The notes under the pieces: generated by a model | The model's database searches: none | What the model was told of the DNA's origin: nothing | What the model saw: only the letters and a program-made list of their open reading frames with translations | Part shown: positions 1-7,878 of the stretch, in pieces | Numbering within the stretch: position 1 is the stretch's first letter | Layout: every line of letters starts with the position of its first letter | Program-made: the position numbers and the translations under genes | Assembly (NCBI GenBank): GCA_902478935.1 | Contig: CABSMV010000021.1 | Coordinates: 1-21,696, forward strand | Origin: an uncultured Collinsella sp. | GTDB taxonomy: Bacteria > Actinomycetota > Coriobacteriia > Coriobacteriales > Coriobacteriaceae | Reading direction: 5' to 3' | Length of the DNA stretch: 21,696 bases

Positions 1-568
1 GCGCGAAGGGGTCTGCCACGGCAAGCGGGTCGGGAGCGGCGGCGCGAGGCGTCGGCTGCTGCTGGGGCATGGCGGCGGGGCGCTGCTGCTGCGGGGCAGC
101 AAACTGCTGCTGGCCGGCGCGCGGGGCGCTGGCGGCACGGCTTGCCGCGGAGTTGTTCTGGCCCAGGCCGTTTTGATAGGCGCGCTCTTCTTCGTACAGG
201 CGGCCGAGCGTGGGGGCATCGACGTTCTCGGCAAAGACCGAGAACTTGCCGGCGCGCAGCTGCGGATCGATCATAAAGCGCACGAGGGGCTCGCCGACAA
301 AGACATAGCGGCGCTTTTCGGCCTGCGCCTTCACAAACTCGCGGACCTCGCGCGAAAGCTCGGGGTAGAACGGGGCGAGCATGGGATCGTCGTCGGCGGC
401 GATAAGGATGGTATAGAGTGCCGGCGCCGTGTTGACGCCGTTGATCACCAGAGTCTGATCCTCCATGTCGCGAGCGGCCTGCTTGGCAAGCTTCTTAAAG
501 GAGAACGGGGCACGGGTGGCACCGAAGATGCCGGCCACGTGGTCCTCGAAGATGTTCAGGAAGTTCAC
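1..568 (-). CDS. FhaA-type DUF3662/FHA protein (N-terminal part, cut by window edge)
   Basis: The first 189 residues are visible. They start VNFLNIFEDHVAGIFGA and contain ATRAPFSFKKLAKQAARDM, then a beta-rich stretch with YVFVGEPLVRFMIDPQLRAG and KFSVFAENV. This is the layout of the FhaA N-terminal domain (DUF3662): an amphipathic start, a basic KKLA/AARDMED helix, and an 'xYVFVGP-VxxRF' strand pair. It is followed by a Gln/Ala/Pro-rich linker. In actinobacteria such proteins carry a C-terminal phosphothreonine-binding FHA domain and are substrates of membrane Ser/Thr kinases; that domain would lie beyond base 1 and is not seen. I chose the GTG at 568-566 because it overlaps the TGA of the upstream kinase gene as GTGA, with GGAGAG upstream, so translation is probably coupled to the kinase. 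The family call is good; the FHA half is inferred. Confidence 0.75.
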   Translation of the reverse strand, partial: MNFLNIFEDHVAGIFGATRAPFSFKKLAKQAARDMEDQTLVINGVNTAPALYTILIAADDDPMLAPFYPELSREVREFVKAQAEKRRYVFVGEPLVRFMIDPQLRAGKFSVFAENVDAPTLGRLYEEERAYQNGLGQNNSAASRAASAPRAGQQQFAAPQQQRPAAMPQQQPTPRAAAPDPLAVADPFA

Positions 569-2418
569 GAAAGATCACTCTCCGTATAGGTTCTTTGGTA
601 TCCGAGCAAATATAGGCATATCCCAACGATTATAGAGGATAGGATTCCCGCAACCGCCGCCTTGGCGATGACCGCGGCTGCAAGGCTGGCAATTTCCATA
701 TGGTGTGCAAGACAGGACGCCGCTGCGCAGCCGATGCCGGTGACAGCGATGGCGGCGATTGCGGCAAGGTTTGAGCCCTGATCGGCACGCTTGGCATGGG
801 CATTGAGCAGCGCAGATGACGCTGCGGCAGTTGCCGCGACCAGCACAAAGGCAGCCCAAAGGAGCGGGTCTCCCAGCGCTGCGGCAACGTTACCGAGCCC
901 CAGCACGCCTCCGGCTGAAAGCGCGACCGTGGCTAGACGGGCAAAAAGCGCGCCCATGCCCGTTGCCGCGGCGGCGCTTGCCGGGCCGAGCCAAAATGAC
1001 GCGACGCCGGCGGCGACCCCAGCTGCCAGGAAGGTATTGCCGGTCAGACAGCCAAGCGCGAGTGCGCAGGTGAGCGTGGCGCTCGCGGCAGTCTCGGTGC
1101 GACCCCAGGCGATCCACCAACCGGACATGGCGGCGGCAAAGATCACCGCGACGGGCAGCATCGACAGGATGCCCTGTGCCTGCATGGTGGCGTTGGCCAT
1201 GAGCACCAAAAAGCCCACAGCCGAGATGGCCGAGCCGATCTGGGGGGCCAGGCCAGCCGCCGCTCCGATCGCGATAGCCGCAATGACCAGGCCGGGAAGC
1301 GCCGCGACCCCGGCCGTTTGCATCAGCAAAAAGCTAAAGGTGCCACACGTTAGCGCCGAGATGGCGTGCATGGTGTAGTCGCGCGCATGGCTCCAGCGCG
1401 TGCCCGCCCAGCCGAGTGCGGGGTCGACCTCGATGGCGTCGTCTTCGTAGTGCGACGGCTCGATATCGTCGAGCTCCTGCTCGTCATCCGAAAGCTCGCC
1501 AACCATTTGCTCCAAGCTGCGGCGGCCCTCGCGCACACTGCCCAGACCGGCAAGGAGCTGGTCGCAAAATGCCTCGATGCTGTTGGGGCGGTCCTGCGGC
1601 ATGGGGGAGAGCGCGCTCATGAGCGCGCTCTCGGCTCCCGGGGGAAAGTGTGGTATCAGCTCGCTGGGATAGGTGGCGCCGCCGATGATGCGGTCGAGCG
1701 AGTCGGCGGGCGTGGCCGCCATAAAGGGAGCGCTGCCGCACAAGCCCTCGTAGATCACACAGGCAAGGGCAAAGACATCAGCGCGTTCGTCGACCGTGCC
1801 GGTCTCGATATCGAGCTGCTCGGGCGGCATGTAGCCGATGGTGCCGCCGCGCGAGCCGCCAAAGCCACCGGCGGACGACAGTCGCGCCATGCCAAAGTCG
1901 GTGAGCTTTACATTGCCCGAGTGGTCGATGAGCACGTTGGCGGGCTTAATGTCCAGGTGGAGTACGCCATTACTATGGGCGAAGGTGAGCGCCTGGCCCA
2001 GGGCATCGGCAATGGCCGCGGCCTCGTCAAAGGTAAGTGAGTGGCCGTCCACGCGGTGCAAAAACTCGGCCAGCGACATGCCATCGACATATTCCATAAC
2101 CAGGTAGGCATAGGCTGTGTCGTGCGTAAAGTCGATGACCTGCACGATGTTGGGATGTTGAAGCATAGCGGCAGTGTGCGCCTCGCGCAGGACATCCATG
2201 ATGTCGCTGGCGGGCATGCCGGCACCGTTGATAAGGGGGATGCGTTTAATGGCGACGCGGCGGCGCAGATGCGTGTCGCGGCAGATCTCGATGGAGCCAA
2301 AACCGCCGGTCGCAAGTGTCTCGAGCGGCTGGTACCGCTTGAGCAGCTCGCGAGAGCTGGTGCCCTCCAAAGGAACGTCCGGCGAGAACCGGGCGGTATG
2401 TTGCGAGAAAAGCGGCAT
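565..2418 (-). CDS. Membrane Ser/Thr protein kinase with polytopic C-terminal half
   Basis: A 617-aa Hanks-type kinase. The cytoplasmic kinase domain (about residues 30-290) shows the glycine loop LATGGFGSIEIC, the ATP-binding lysine in VAIKR (about K58), the catalytic loop HLDIKPANVL (Asp about 146), the DFG motif in TDFGMARL (about D164), and GYMPPEQL as the APE region. The usual HRD arginine is Leu, which makes it a non-RD kinase whose activation-loop dependence may differ. An acidic linker (DDEQELDDIEPSHYEDDA) leads to a C-terminal half of roughly eight to ten hydrophobic Ala/Gly-rich segments instead of PASTA repeats. I preferred ATG 2418 over TTG 2424 because GAGG lies seven bases before the ATG but abuts the TTG. 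The downstream gene overlaps by four bases and encodes an FhaA-type protein, a likely phospho-partner. Confidence 0.85.
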   Translation of the reverse strand: MPLFSQHTARFSPDVPLEGTSSRELLKRYQPLETLATGGFGSIEICRDTHLRRRVAIKRIPLINGAGMPASDIMDVLREAHTAAMLQHPNIVQVIDFTHDTAYAYLVMEYVDGMSLAEFLHRVDGHSLTFDEAAAIADALGQALTFAHSNGVLHLDIKPANVLIDHSGNVKLTDFGMARLSSAGGFGGSRGGTIGYMPPEQLDIETGTVDERADVFALACVIYEGLCGSAPFMAATPADSLDRIIGGATYPSELIPHFPPGAESALMSALSPMPQDRPNSIEAFCDQLLAGLGSVREGRRSLEQMVGELSDDEQELDDIEPSHYEDDAIEVDPALGWAGTRWSHARDYTMHAISALTCGTFSFLLMQTAGVAALPGLVIAAIAIGAAAGLAPQIGSAISAVGFLVLMANATMQAQGILSMLPVAVIFAAAMSGWWIAWGRTETAASATLTCALALGCLTGNTFLAAGVAAGVASFWLGPASAAAATGMGALFARLATVALSAGGVLGLGNVAAALGDPLLWAAFVLVAATAAASSALLNAHAKRADQGSNLAAIAAIAVTGIGCAAASCLAHHMEIASLAAAVIAKAAVAGILSSIIVGICLYLLGYQRTYTESDLS

Positions 2419-2498
2419 GGCCAACCCTCGTGCGTTTAAAGTTCGTTTGCGAGTGGCGGGCGCGGAGCCGAGCCGTTCGCGGTGGCATAGATGCTGCT

Positions 2499-2504
2499 AG
2501 TGTA
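2499..2504 (-). promoter_or_regulatory. Candidate extended -10 element for the kinase/FhaA operon
   Basis: On the minus strand TACACT is preceded by TGC (TGn extended -10), about 80 bases before the kinase ATG. No convincing -35 is visible. The same hexamer, also with an extended TG, precedes the second kinase operon at 7811. This is a motif judgement only. Confidence 0.3.
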
Positions 2505-2562
2505 GCACGCTCGGGTGCATGGGGAGGATAGCGGGATGCGAGGCTGCCTGCCTGGCTTGGCC

Positions 2563-3270
2563 TTAGCGCTTTTTCTTGTTCTTCTTCTGCTTGCGCTTGG
2601 TCTCCTGGGGCTTGTCGCCCTGTTTGGCTTCGGCAGCGGCCTTTTCTGCCTTCATTTTCTTCTTCTTGGTCTCGATGCGGAGTTTTTTGTTGATACGGGC
2701 CTTGAGGAAGGGGCCAAACTGTTCGGCATCGCCACGGACGAAGGTGTCCTTGGGGATCGTCACGCCCTGGTCGGCGAACATGGCCACAAAGATGCGCTCG
2801 CCGTCGAGCACGTGGTCGAGCTTTTCAAACGGGAAGAACTGCGACTTGCCACTCTTGCCCCAAACCATCAGGCCGTCCTCGTTGGCGGCGACGCGGCGAT
2901 AGCGGCCGCCCATGGACTCGTCGGCCTCAACGGCGTCGATAAAGTCGCGGGCGAGGGTGTGGTGCAGGTTTTTGCTCCACCAGGCCAAAAAGGCGCCGAA
3001 CACGATCAGGACGACGCCAAACTTGATCCAGTTGCCGCCGGCCACCAGCATGCCGATGCCGATGAGCGCGGCAATTGCCGCGGCGACATACAGCGAGCCG
3101 CGACGCCTGGGCGAGGCGACCAGGCGGGCGAAGTCGGTGACCAGGTCGTTTTCGTACTGGTACTCGTTGAGGTACAGGATGCCGTCGTCGGCTGCGGCCT
3201 GCTCCTCGAGCGCGACCTCGACCTGGTCGGCTGCTTCGGAGGGGACGAGGTTGCTCTCTGCGTCTGCCAT
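2563..3270 (-). CDS. YcxB-like membrane protein
   Basis: A 235-aa protein with an acidic N-terminus (MADAESNLVPSEAADQ), then LYLNEYQYENDL, two adjacent transmembrane segments (about residues 53-70 and 77-92), and a soluble domain including DGLMVWGKSGKSQFFPFEKL and GVTIPKDTFVRGDAEQFGPF. Two membrane helices followed by a small beta domain ending 'IPKxxF' is the YcxB-like layout; members have no established function. The C-terminal tail of about 40 residues is almost entirely Lys/Glu/Ala/Gln and probably forms a basic disordered or helical extension. The longer upstream reading frame is discarded: ATG 3270 has TAGGAGT nine bases upstream. It is divergent from dnaX across about 115 bases, so the two may share a promoter region. 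Confidence 0.7.
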   Translation of the reverse strand: MADAESNLVPSEAADQVEVALEEQAAADDGILYLNEYQYENDLVTDFARLVASPRRRGSLYVAAAIAALIGIGMLVAGGNWIKFGVVLIVFGAFLAWWSKNLHHTLARDFIDAVEADESMGGRYRRVAANEDGLMVWGKSGKSQFFPFEKLDHVLDGERIFVAMFADQGVTIPKDTFVRGDAEQFGPFLKARINKKLRIETKKKKMKAEKAAAEAKQGDKPQETKRKQKKNKKKR

Positions 3271-3385
3271 GCTCTTTGGACTCCTATCGCGGCGGGCTCG
3301 CCGTACGGGTATTATGGAATGCAGTATGCCGTGCGACCGCATGGCCGCCGCGGCAACAAAACTCAGTATACCCGGGGGAGCACCC

Positions 3386-5866
3386 ATGGAATCGTTGTAC
3401 CGAAAGTATCGCCCGCTCACCTTCGACTCCGTGGTGGGCCAGCAGCATATCGTCTCGACGCTCGAGCACGCCATCACCGAGGGGCGCCTGTCCCACGCCT
3501 ACCTGTTCTGCGGACCGCGCGGCACGGGCAAGACCACCATGGCGCGCATTCTGGCCAAGGCGCTGCTGTGCCGCAATGCCGAGGCGGCGCGCGCCGAGGG
3601 TGCAAGCGGCTGCATGCCCGACGGTACTTGCGAGGAGTGCGAGCTCATCGCCGAGGGCAACCACCCCGATGTCTACGAGCTCGATGCCGCAAGCCGTACT
3701 GGCGTGGACAACGTGCGCGAGGAGATCATCAACTCCGTCAACTTTGCCCCGGTGCGCGGCAAGTACAAGATTTATATCATCGACGAGGTCCACATGCTCA
3801 CGACGGCGGCGTTCAACGCGCTGCTCAAGACGCTTGAGGAGCCGCCGGCACACGTGATCTTTGTGCTGTGCACCACCGACCCGCAAAAGATTCTGGAGAC
3901 CATCCTCTCGCGCTGCCAGCGTTTCGATTTCCATCGCATCGGCAACGAGGATATCGAGCATCGCCTGGCATACGTGTGCGAGCAGGAGGGCTTCGATTAC
4001 GACGACGAGGCACTCGCCATTGTGGCGCGCCATGCCAAGGGCGGTATGCGCGACGCGCTTTCCACGCTGGAGCAGCTGAGCGTCTTTGGCAACGGTTCTG
4101 TGCATGCGGACGACGCCCGCTCGCTTTTAGGCGAGGTTTCGGACCAGATTCTGGGCGAGTTTTCCCGCGCCATTGCCGATCGCGATGTTGCCGAGCTGTA
4201 TGGGCTTATTCGCGCGCAGGTCGAGGAAGGTAACGATCTGCTGGAGCTGACGCGCGACCTGGTGGCGCACGTGCGCGACGTGTATGTTGCCTGCGTTGCC
4301 GGTGCCCGTGCCGAGTTGTTTGAGGGCGGCTCCGAGCAGGCCGAGGCGCTTGCTGCCGAGGCCGCTGCCTTTGGCGAGCATCCTGCCGACCGCCTGGCTC
4401 GTGTGCTGACAGTGCTCGACGATGCCGCACTGGAGATGAGGGGCGCGAGCGACGTGCGCCTGGTGCTCGAGATTGCCTGCACGCGTCTGGCGCGTCCCGA
4501 GGCTGATTTAACGATTGAGGCATTGGCCGAGCGCGTGGCACGCCTGGAGGCCATGGTCGCCAACGCCGCCGTGCCGGCGAGCGTGGCTGCTGCTCAGGCC
4601 GCCGCGCCTGCAGCATCCGTACCCGCTGCTGTCCAACAGCCGACGCTCATTTCGGGCGCCCGCGCTGCCGCCCCGGCGGCATCCGCTGCCCCCGCTGCTA
4701 CGTCCGCGCGCCAGGGCGGTATGCCTTGGGACCGTGGTGCTGCTGTTCCGGCTGCCCAGCCTGCGCCCCGTTCTGCGTCCGTGTCAGCTTCCAAGCCTGC
4801 AGCGCCTGCACCTCAGCCTGCGCCGGCTCTGACGCCTCAGCCCGTTGCGGCCCCCGCGCCTGCCACCGCTCCGGCACCTAAGTCTCAGTCCAACAATGCC
4901 GCCCAGGTTGCTGCCGCCGGTGCTGCCGAGACGCCCGCGGTCGAGGATGCCGGAGAGCTGCAGCGCAAATGGGCCGAGGTTGTCGAGCGTGTCAAGGCAC
5001 GTCAGGCTTCCTACGCAGGGCTTTTGCTCAACGCCCGCGCCACGGCCGACGACGGCTCCAAGCTCACGGTCTCGTTCCCCGCGGGTTCGACTTTTGCCAT
5101 TAAGATGCTCGGTCGCGCCGATACGCAGTCGGTGGTCCTGCCGACGGTCTGCGCGGTCTTCGGTCGTCGTACCGTCGACTATGTCCTGGATGGGGGTGGC
5201 ACGCCGGCTCCTCAACATGAGGAGCATTCTCCATCTGCACGGGCTGCGGCATCTGCGGACCCGCAACCCGTGTCCTCGGCGGCCCCTGTATCCTCGAGCG
5301 CCAGCGCGCCGCAGCAGCAAGCGGCGCCGGTAGCGGCATCGACCCTGTCGGCGCCTAAGCCCGCGGCGCCCAAACCGGCTGCTCCGACACCCGCGCCCAA
5401 GCCCGTCTCGCCCGCGCCCAAGTCGTCTGACCTGGGCAAAGCCCCCTGGCTACGCTCCGACAACCCCGCCGGCGCTCCTGCCACGGGTAAGCTCCCGACC
5501 GAGCCCGCACCCCGTGCGCCCGAGCGCTCGGCTGCCCCCAAGGCTCAGCCTGTCGCGCAGCCCGCGCCGTGGGAATCCGAGCAGGTGCCCTACGACGACG
5601 CTATGGTCGGCGGCTTTGCCGGCGATGCGAGCGGGGACGATCTGCCTCCGTTCGACGTGCCGGGTGCGGCGTCCGCGCCCAAGTCCGCTGCAACTGCCCC
5701 CAAAGAGGAGGACGCTCCTGCAGCTCCTTGGGAGTCCAACCCCGGTGCGGGCAGCCCCTTCGGCCATCAGGGTGCAGCCCCGAGCATCCCGCAGACCGAG
5801 GACGAGGCCAAAGACCTCATCCGCAGCGTCTTCGGTCAGGCCACCATCTTCAAACCGGTGGAGTAG
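3386..5866 (+). CDS. dnaX: DNA polymerase III subunit gamma/tau
   Basis: An 826-aa clamp-loader ATPase that opens and loads the beta clamp onto primed DNA. It begins MESLYRKYRPLTFDSVVGQ, the family signature. Walker A is GPRGTGKTT (about residues 43-51), the zinc-binding cysteines are C62, C76, C82 and C85, Walker B is IIDEVHML (about 131-138), and the SRC arginine-finger motif is LSRCQRF (about 174-180). After about residue 390 it becomes a very long Ala/Pro-rich linker interrupted by a folded segment (LQRKWAEVVERVKARQ to VCAVFGRRTVDYVL). It ends IRSVFGQATIFKPVE. GGGGGAG lies five bases before the ATG. I saw no clear A-rich slippery site of the E. coli type, so a separate short gamma form is not supported here. 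Confidence 0.95.
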   Translation: MESLYRKYRPLTFDSVVGQQHIVSTLEHAITEGRLSHAYLFCGPRGTGKTTMARILAKALLCRNAEAARAEGASGCMPDGTCEECELIAEGNHPDVYELDAASRTGVDNVREEIINSVNFAPVRGKYKIYIIDEVHMLTTAAFNALLKTLEEPPAHVIFVLCTTDPQKILETILSRCQRFDFHRIGNEDIEHRLAYVCEQEGFDYDDEALAIVARHAKGGMRDALSTLEQLSVFGNGSVHADDARSLLGEVSDQILGEFSRAIADRDVAELYGLIRAQVEEGNDLLELTRDLVAHVRDVYVACVAGARAELFEGGSEQAEALAAEAAAFGEHPADRLARVLTVLDDAALEMRGASDVRLVLEIACTRLARPEADLTIEALAERVARLEAMVANAAVPASVAAAQAAAPAASVPAAVQQPTLISGARAAAPAASAAPAATSARQGGMPWDRGAAVPAAQPAPRSASVSASKPAAPAPQPAPALTPQPVAAPAPATAPAPKSQSNNAAQVAAAGAAETPAVEDAGELQRKWAEVVERVKARQASYAGLLLNARATADDGSKLTVSFPAGSTFAIKMLGRADTQSVVLPTVCAVFGRRTVDYVLDGGGTPAPQHEEHSPSARAAASADPQPVSSAAPVSSSASAPQQQAAPVAASTLSAPKPAAPKPAAPTPAPKPVSPAPKSSDLGKAPWLRSDNPAGAPATGKLPTEPAPRAPERSAAPKAQPVAQPAPWESEQVPYDDAMVGGFAGDASGDDLPPFDVPGAASAPKSAATAPKEEDAPAAPWESNPGAGSPFGHQGAAPSIPQTEDEAKDLIRSVFGQATIFKPVE

Positions 5867-5887
5867 CTGTACGGGCGGGTATACTGC

Positions 5888-6361
5888 TCAAGAAGAGATC
5901 TCTTTGCCCGGGCGCATCTGTATTTCGGACATGTGCAACGTGGTGCCGCGTATATCGCATTCGAGCAGACAGGTGCGTGACGGTCGGCCTAGGATGCTGA
6001 GGTCGATACGATACGTCGCATGGCTGTCCGTGTGCTCGACTTGCTCGGCGTTGACGGTTGCTCCGATTGTCAAGAAAGCGCCTAGTTCGGCATCGACAAT
6101 CTTGGAGTCCTTTATCTTGACCTTGAACTCTTGGTAGAGGGACGGGCTGTTGTAGTAAATGGTTCGAGTTCCGTCGGTGCACTCATCGGTCGCTTCCCAT
6201 TTGACGATGGGCTGGTCCGAGCTGGCTATCAGTAGTTCTGCTCCAAAGGCTATAGCATGGGTGATGATAACCAGTAATGCCCAGCCGACAAAGAGATAGA
6301 GAACCACATATGCAACGGGGTGTTTTGAGCGGATGTTTTGGAGCACGTCGGGGGCATTCAT
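5888..6361 (-). CDS. Single-pass membrane protein, unknown function
   Basis: A 157-aa protein: a short cytoplasmic start (MNAPDVLQNIRSKHP), one hydrophobic segment (about residues 16-43), then a domain of about 110 residues with alternating polar and hydrophobic stretches typical of beta structure. It has three cysteines (DECTDG and CLLECD) that could form a disulfide outside the membrane. I do not recognise a family. ATG 6361 is chosen because GGAGGT lies five to seven bases upstream; an upstream in-frame start lacks a ribosome site. It converges on dnaX with only about 20 bases between the two stops and no clear terminator hairpin. It has its own TATAAT-like -10. Confidence 0.7.
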   Translation of the reverse strand: MNAPDVLQNIRSKHPVAYVVLYLFVGWALLVIITHAIAFGAELLIASSDQPIVKWEATDECTDGTRTIYYNSPSLYQEFKVKIKDSKIVDAELGAFLTIGATVNAEQVEHTDSHATYRIDLSILGRPSRTCLLECDIRGTTLHMSEIQMRPGKEISS

Positions 6362-6395
6362 GGGGCACCTCCAAATTGCTGTCTGTGACAATCAA

Positions 6396-6401
6396 ATTAT
6401 A
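6396..6401 (-). promoter_or_regulatory. -10 element TATAAT for the 5888-6361 gene
   Basis: On the minus strand a perfect TATAAT lies 34 bases upstream of the ATG, giving a short leader that contains the GGAGGT ribosome site. The -35 region (about 6419-6424 on the plus strand) is a poor match. Confidence 0.45.
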
Positions 6402-6436
6402 CCCTGCCATCATGAGCGCCGCCTCGAGCAGCGGTT

Positions 6437-6539
6437 CGGCATTTTGTTATCTAGCTGGATGCAGAAAATGCCGGATTCCGGCTCTACAAGATTTAGCTTT
6501 CAATATTATGCAGATGCGAATTATTCAACTTTGCATAAT
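6437..6539. promoter_or_regulatory. Two inverted repeats in the gap before ybaB; candidate operator
   Basis: The 340-base gap 6362-6701 has no gene that I can support. It holds a 9-bp inverted repeat, CGGCATTTT (6437-6445) with AAAATGCCG (6465-6473), and an 8-bp repeat, ATTATGCA (6505-6512) with TGCATAAT (6532-6539). TTATTCA lies between the arms of the second. These ATGCA/ATTCA half-sites resemble ARG-box half-sites bound by ArgR, but no arginine gene is present. A weak -10 (TACGAT at 6621) may serve ybaB. No SRP RNA or tRNA was recognisable. Confidence 0.3.
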
Positions 6540-6701
6540 CTTTGGGCGCGGCTTGCACTCCAGGACATGTATATCGACTGAGGGAACACGTCCGCCCCGC
6601 TTGCTTGCCCCGCGCCGTGGTACGATTTTTGAGTTTGAAAGTCCCGCCGTGCTCCGGCTGCCCTTGCAGCTTGTCGCGCGGCCGCACGTAAAGGAGCCAT
6701 C

Positions 6702-7022
6702 ATGGCCGGTATGAACATGCAGCAGATGATGAAGCAGGCTCGCAAGATGCAGGAGCAGCTTGCCGCCGCGCAGGAGAACCTCAAGTCCCAGACCGTCGAC
6801 GCCTCTGCCGGCGGCGGTATGGTCAAGGTGACCGTCAACGGCGAGATGGAGCTCGTCAACCTCACCATCGACCCCGATGCCCTCGATCCCGAGGACGTCG
6901 ATATGCTGCAGGACATGATCATGGCTGCCGTCAACGAGGCCGTCCGCGGCGTCAACGAGCTCGCCAACAAGCAGATGGGCGCCATCACCGGCGGCCTCAA
7001 CATCCCGGGCATGCCGTTCTAA
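6702..7022 (+). CDS. YbaB/EbfC family nucleoid-associated protein
   Basis: A 106-aa protein of normal family length. It starts MAGMNMQQMMKQARKMQEQL (the coiled helix that forms the dimer), continues with GGGMVKVTVNGEMELVNLTI and the helix EDVDMLQDMIMAAVNEAV, and ends GGLNIPGMPF. The family binds DNA as a pincer-shaped dimer and nearly always lies beside dnaX and recR. Here it is separated from dnaX by the inserted minus-strand membrane gene and lies 13 bases before recR. AAGGAG is five bases before the ATG. Confidence 0.95.
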   Translation: MAGMNMQQMMKQARKMQEQLAAAQENLKSQTVDASAGGGMVKVTVNGEMELVNLTIDPDALDPEDVDMLQDMIMAAVNEAVRGVNELANKQMGAITGGLNIPGMPF

Positions 7023-7035
7023 GACACGCATATAT

Positions 7036-7632
7036 ATGAGTGCGAATCACAGTCTGCAAAAACTGCTCGATGAGCTGGGCCGTCTGCCGGGCATTGGTCC
7101 CAAGTCGGCCCAGCGCATCGCCTATTACCTGCTCGAGGCCGATGCCGAGGAGGCCCGCCGCCTGGCCGAGGCCATCCTGGAGGTCAAGCAGGAGGTCCAC
7201 TTTTGCAGTCGTTGCTTTAACTACGCCACGGCCGATGAGTGCTCCATCTGCCAGGACCCGATGCGCGACACCACTCGCATTTGCGTTGTGGGCGAGCCGC
7301 GCGACGTCCAGGCGATCGAGCGCACGGGCAGCTACCACGGCCTCTACCACGTATTGGGCGGTGTGATCAGCCCCATGGACAAGATTGGTCCCGAGCAGCT
7401 GCACATTCGAGAGCTGCTGGCACGCTTGGGCCACGAGGACATCCACGAGGTCATCATCGCCACCAACCCCAATATTGAGGGCGAGACCACGGCGAGCTAT
7501 CTGGCCCGTACCATCAAGCCGTTGGGCGTCGAGGTGTCGCGTCTGGCAAGCGGCCTTCCCGTGGGCGGCGACTTGGAGTATGCCGACGAGCTTACGCTTG
7601 GCCGCGCCATCGAGGCCCGCCGCGCGATTTAG
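7036..7632 (+). CDS. recR: Recombination mediator protein RecR
   Basis: A 198-aa protein of normal length that works with RecO and RecF to load RecA on gapped DNA. It shows the helix-hairpin-helix LGRLPGIGPKSAQRIAYYLL (residues 14-33), the zinc finger C57-C60-C69-C72 (FCSRC then ECSICQD), a Toprim domain beginning RICVVGEPRDV, and the C-terminal IKPLGVEVSRLASGLPVGG with a Walker-B-like end. The ATG lies 13 bases after the ybaB stop with no obvious ribosome site in between, so translation probably depends on ybaB. Confidence 0.95.
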   Translation: MSANHSLQKLLDELGRLPGIGPKSAQRIAYYLLEADAEEARRLAEAILEVKQEVHFCSRCFNYATADECSICQDPMRDTTRICVVGEPRDVQAIERTGSYHGLYHVLGGVISPMDKIGPEQLHIRELLARLGHEDIHEVIIATNPNIEGETTASYLARTIKPLGVEVSRLASGLPVGGDLEYADELTLGRAIEARRAI

Positions 7633-7662
7633 GTGGCGAGCCTGCTCCTGCCGTATGTTTTC

Positions 7663-7708
7663 CTCACAGTCGCACGGGGTAGTCATAATTTCCCCGTGCG
7701 ACTGTGAG
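7663..7708 (+). terminator. Perfect 17-bp inverted repeat after recR
   Basis: The arms are CTCACAGTCGCACGGGG (7663-7679) and its exact complement (7692-7708), with a 12-base loop. The tail on the plus strand is only moderately T-rich (TTTGTTGT), so this may be a weak terminator of ybaB-recR or a longer RNA structure. Confidence 0.6.
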
Positions 7709-7794
7709 TTTGTTGTGCAACAAAGATGCTTCGTATCCGCTTATCGCATGGATGCTTCCGCTCGCATCCTTAATTTGCTCATTCGTTGCGCAAC
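7709..7794. promoter_or_regulatory. Palindromic sites upstream of the second kinase operon
   Basis: TTTGTTG-TG-CAACAAA (7709-7724) is a 7+7 palindrome abutting the recR hairpin. GTTGCGCAAC (7785-7794) is a perfect 10-base palindrome that overlaps the proposed -35 at 7787. Either could bind a dimeric regulator; no regulator is identified. Confidence 0.3.
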
Positions 7795-7816
7795 CTTTTG
7801 GGTTCGCTGATACACT
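7787..7816 (+). promoter_or_regulatory. Candidate promoter of the kinase/FHA operon
   Basis: TTGCGC (7787-7792), an 18-base spacer, and TACACT (7811-7816) preceded by TGA (extended -10). A start near 7823 would leave a leader of about 56 bases containing a hairpin. An ATG at 7822 sits right at the predicted transcription start, so a leaderless product is conceivable. Confidence 0.4.
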
Positions 7817-7838
7817 CAAATATGGATTCGAATGAATG

Positions 7839-7863
7839 CGCCGCTCCTGAGCGGCGTGTTTTT
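7839..7863 (+). terminator. Hairpin with T-rich tail between promoter and ribosome site
   Basis: CGCCGCTC (7839-7846) pairs with GAGCGGCG (7849-7856), followed by TGTTTTT. It has the form of a small intrinsic terminator, yet it lies between the candidate promoter and the GGAGGAG of the next gene, so it could attenuate that operon. Confidence 0.4.
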
Positions 7864-7878
7864 GTTGGAGGAGAACGC

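Noticed and set aside
2515..3837. A 440-codon plus-strand frame over the YcxB-like gene and the start of dnaX
   Set aside because: It runs out of frame into dnaX and antisense to a supported gene; composition is typical of a shadow.
3386..5866. Programmed frameshift in dnaX
   Set aside because: No A-AAA-AAG-type slippery run with a downstream hairpin could be found at the expected place.
6400..6701. SRP RNA or a tRNA before ybaB
   Set aside because: The conserved SRP core (GGTCAGGTCCGGAAGGAAGC type) and a cloverleaf are both absent.
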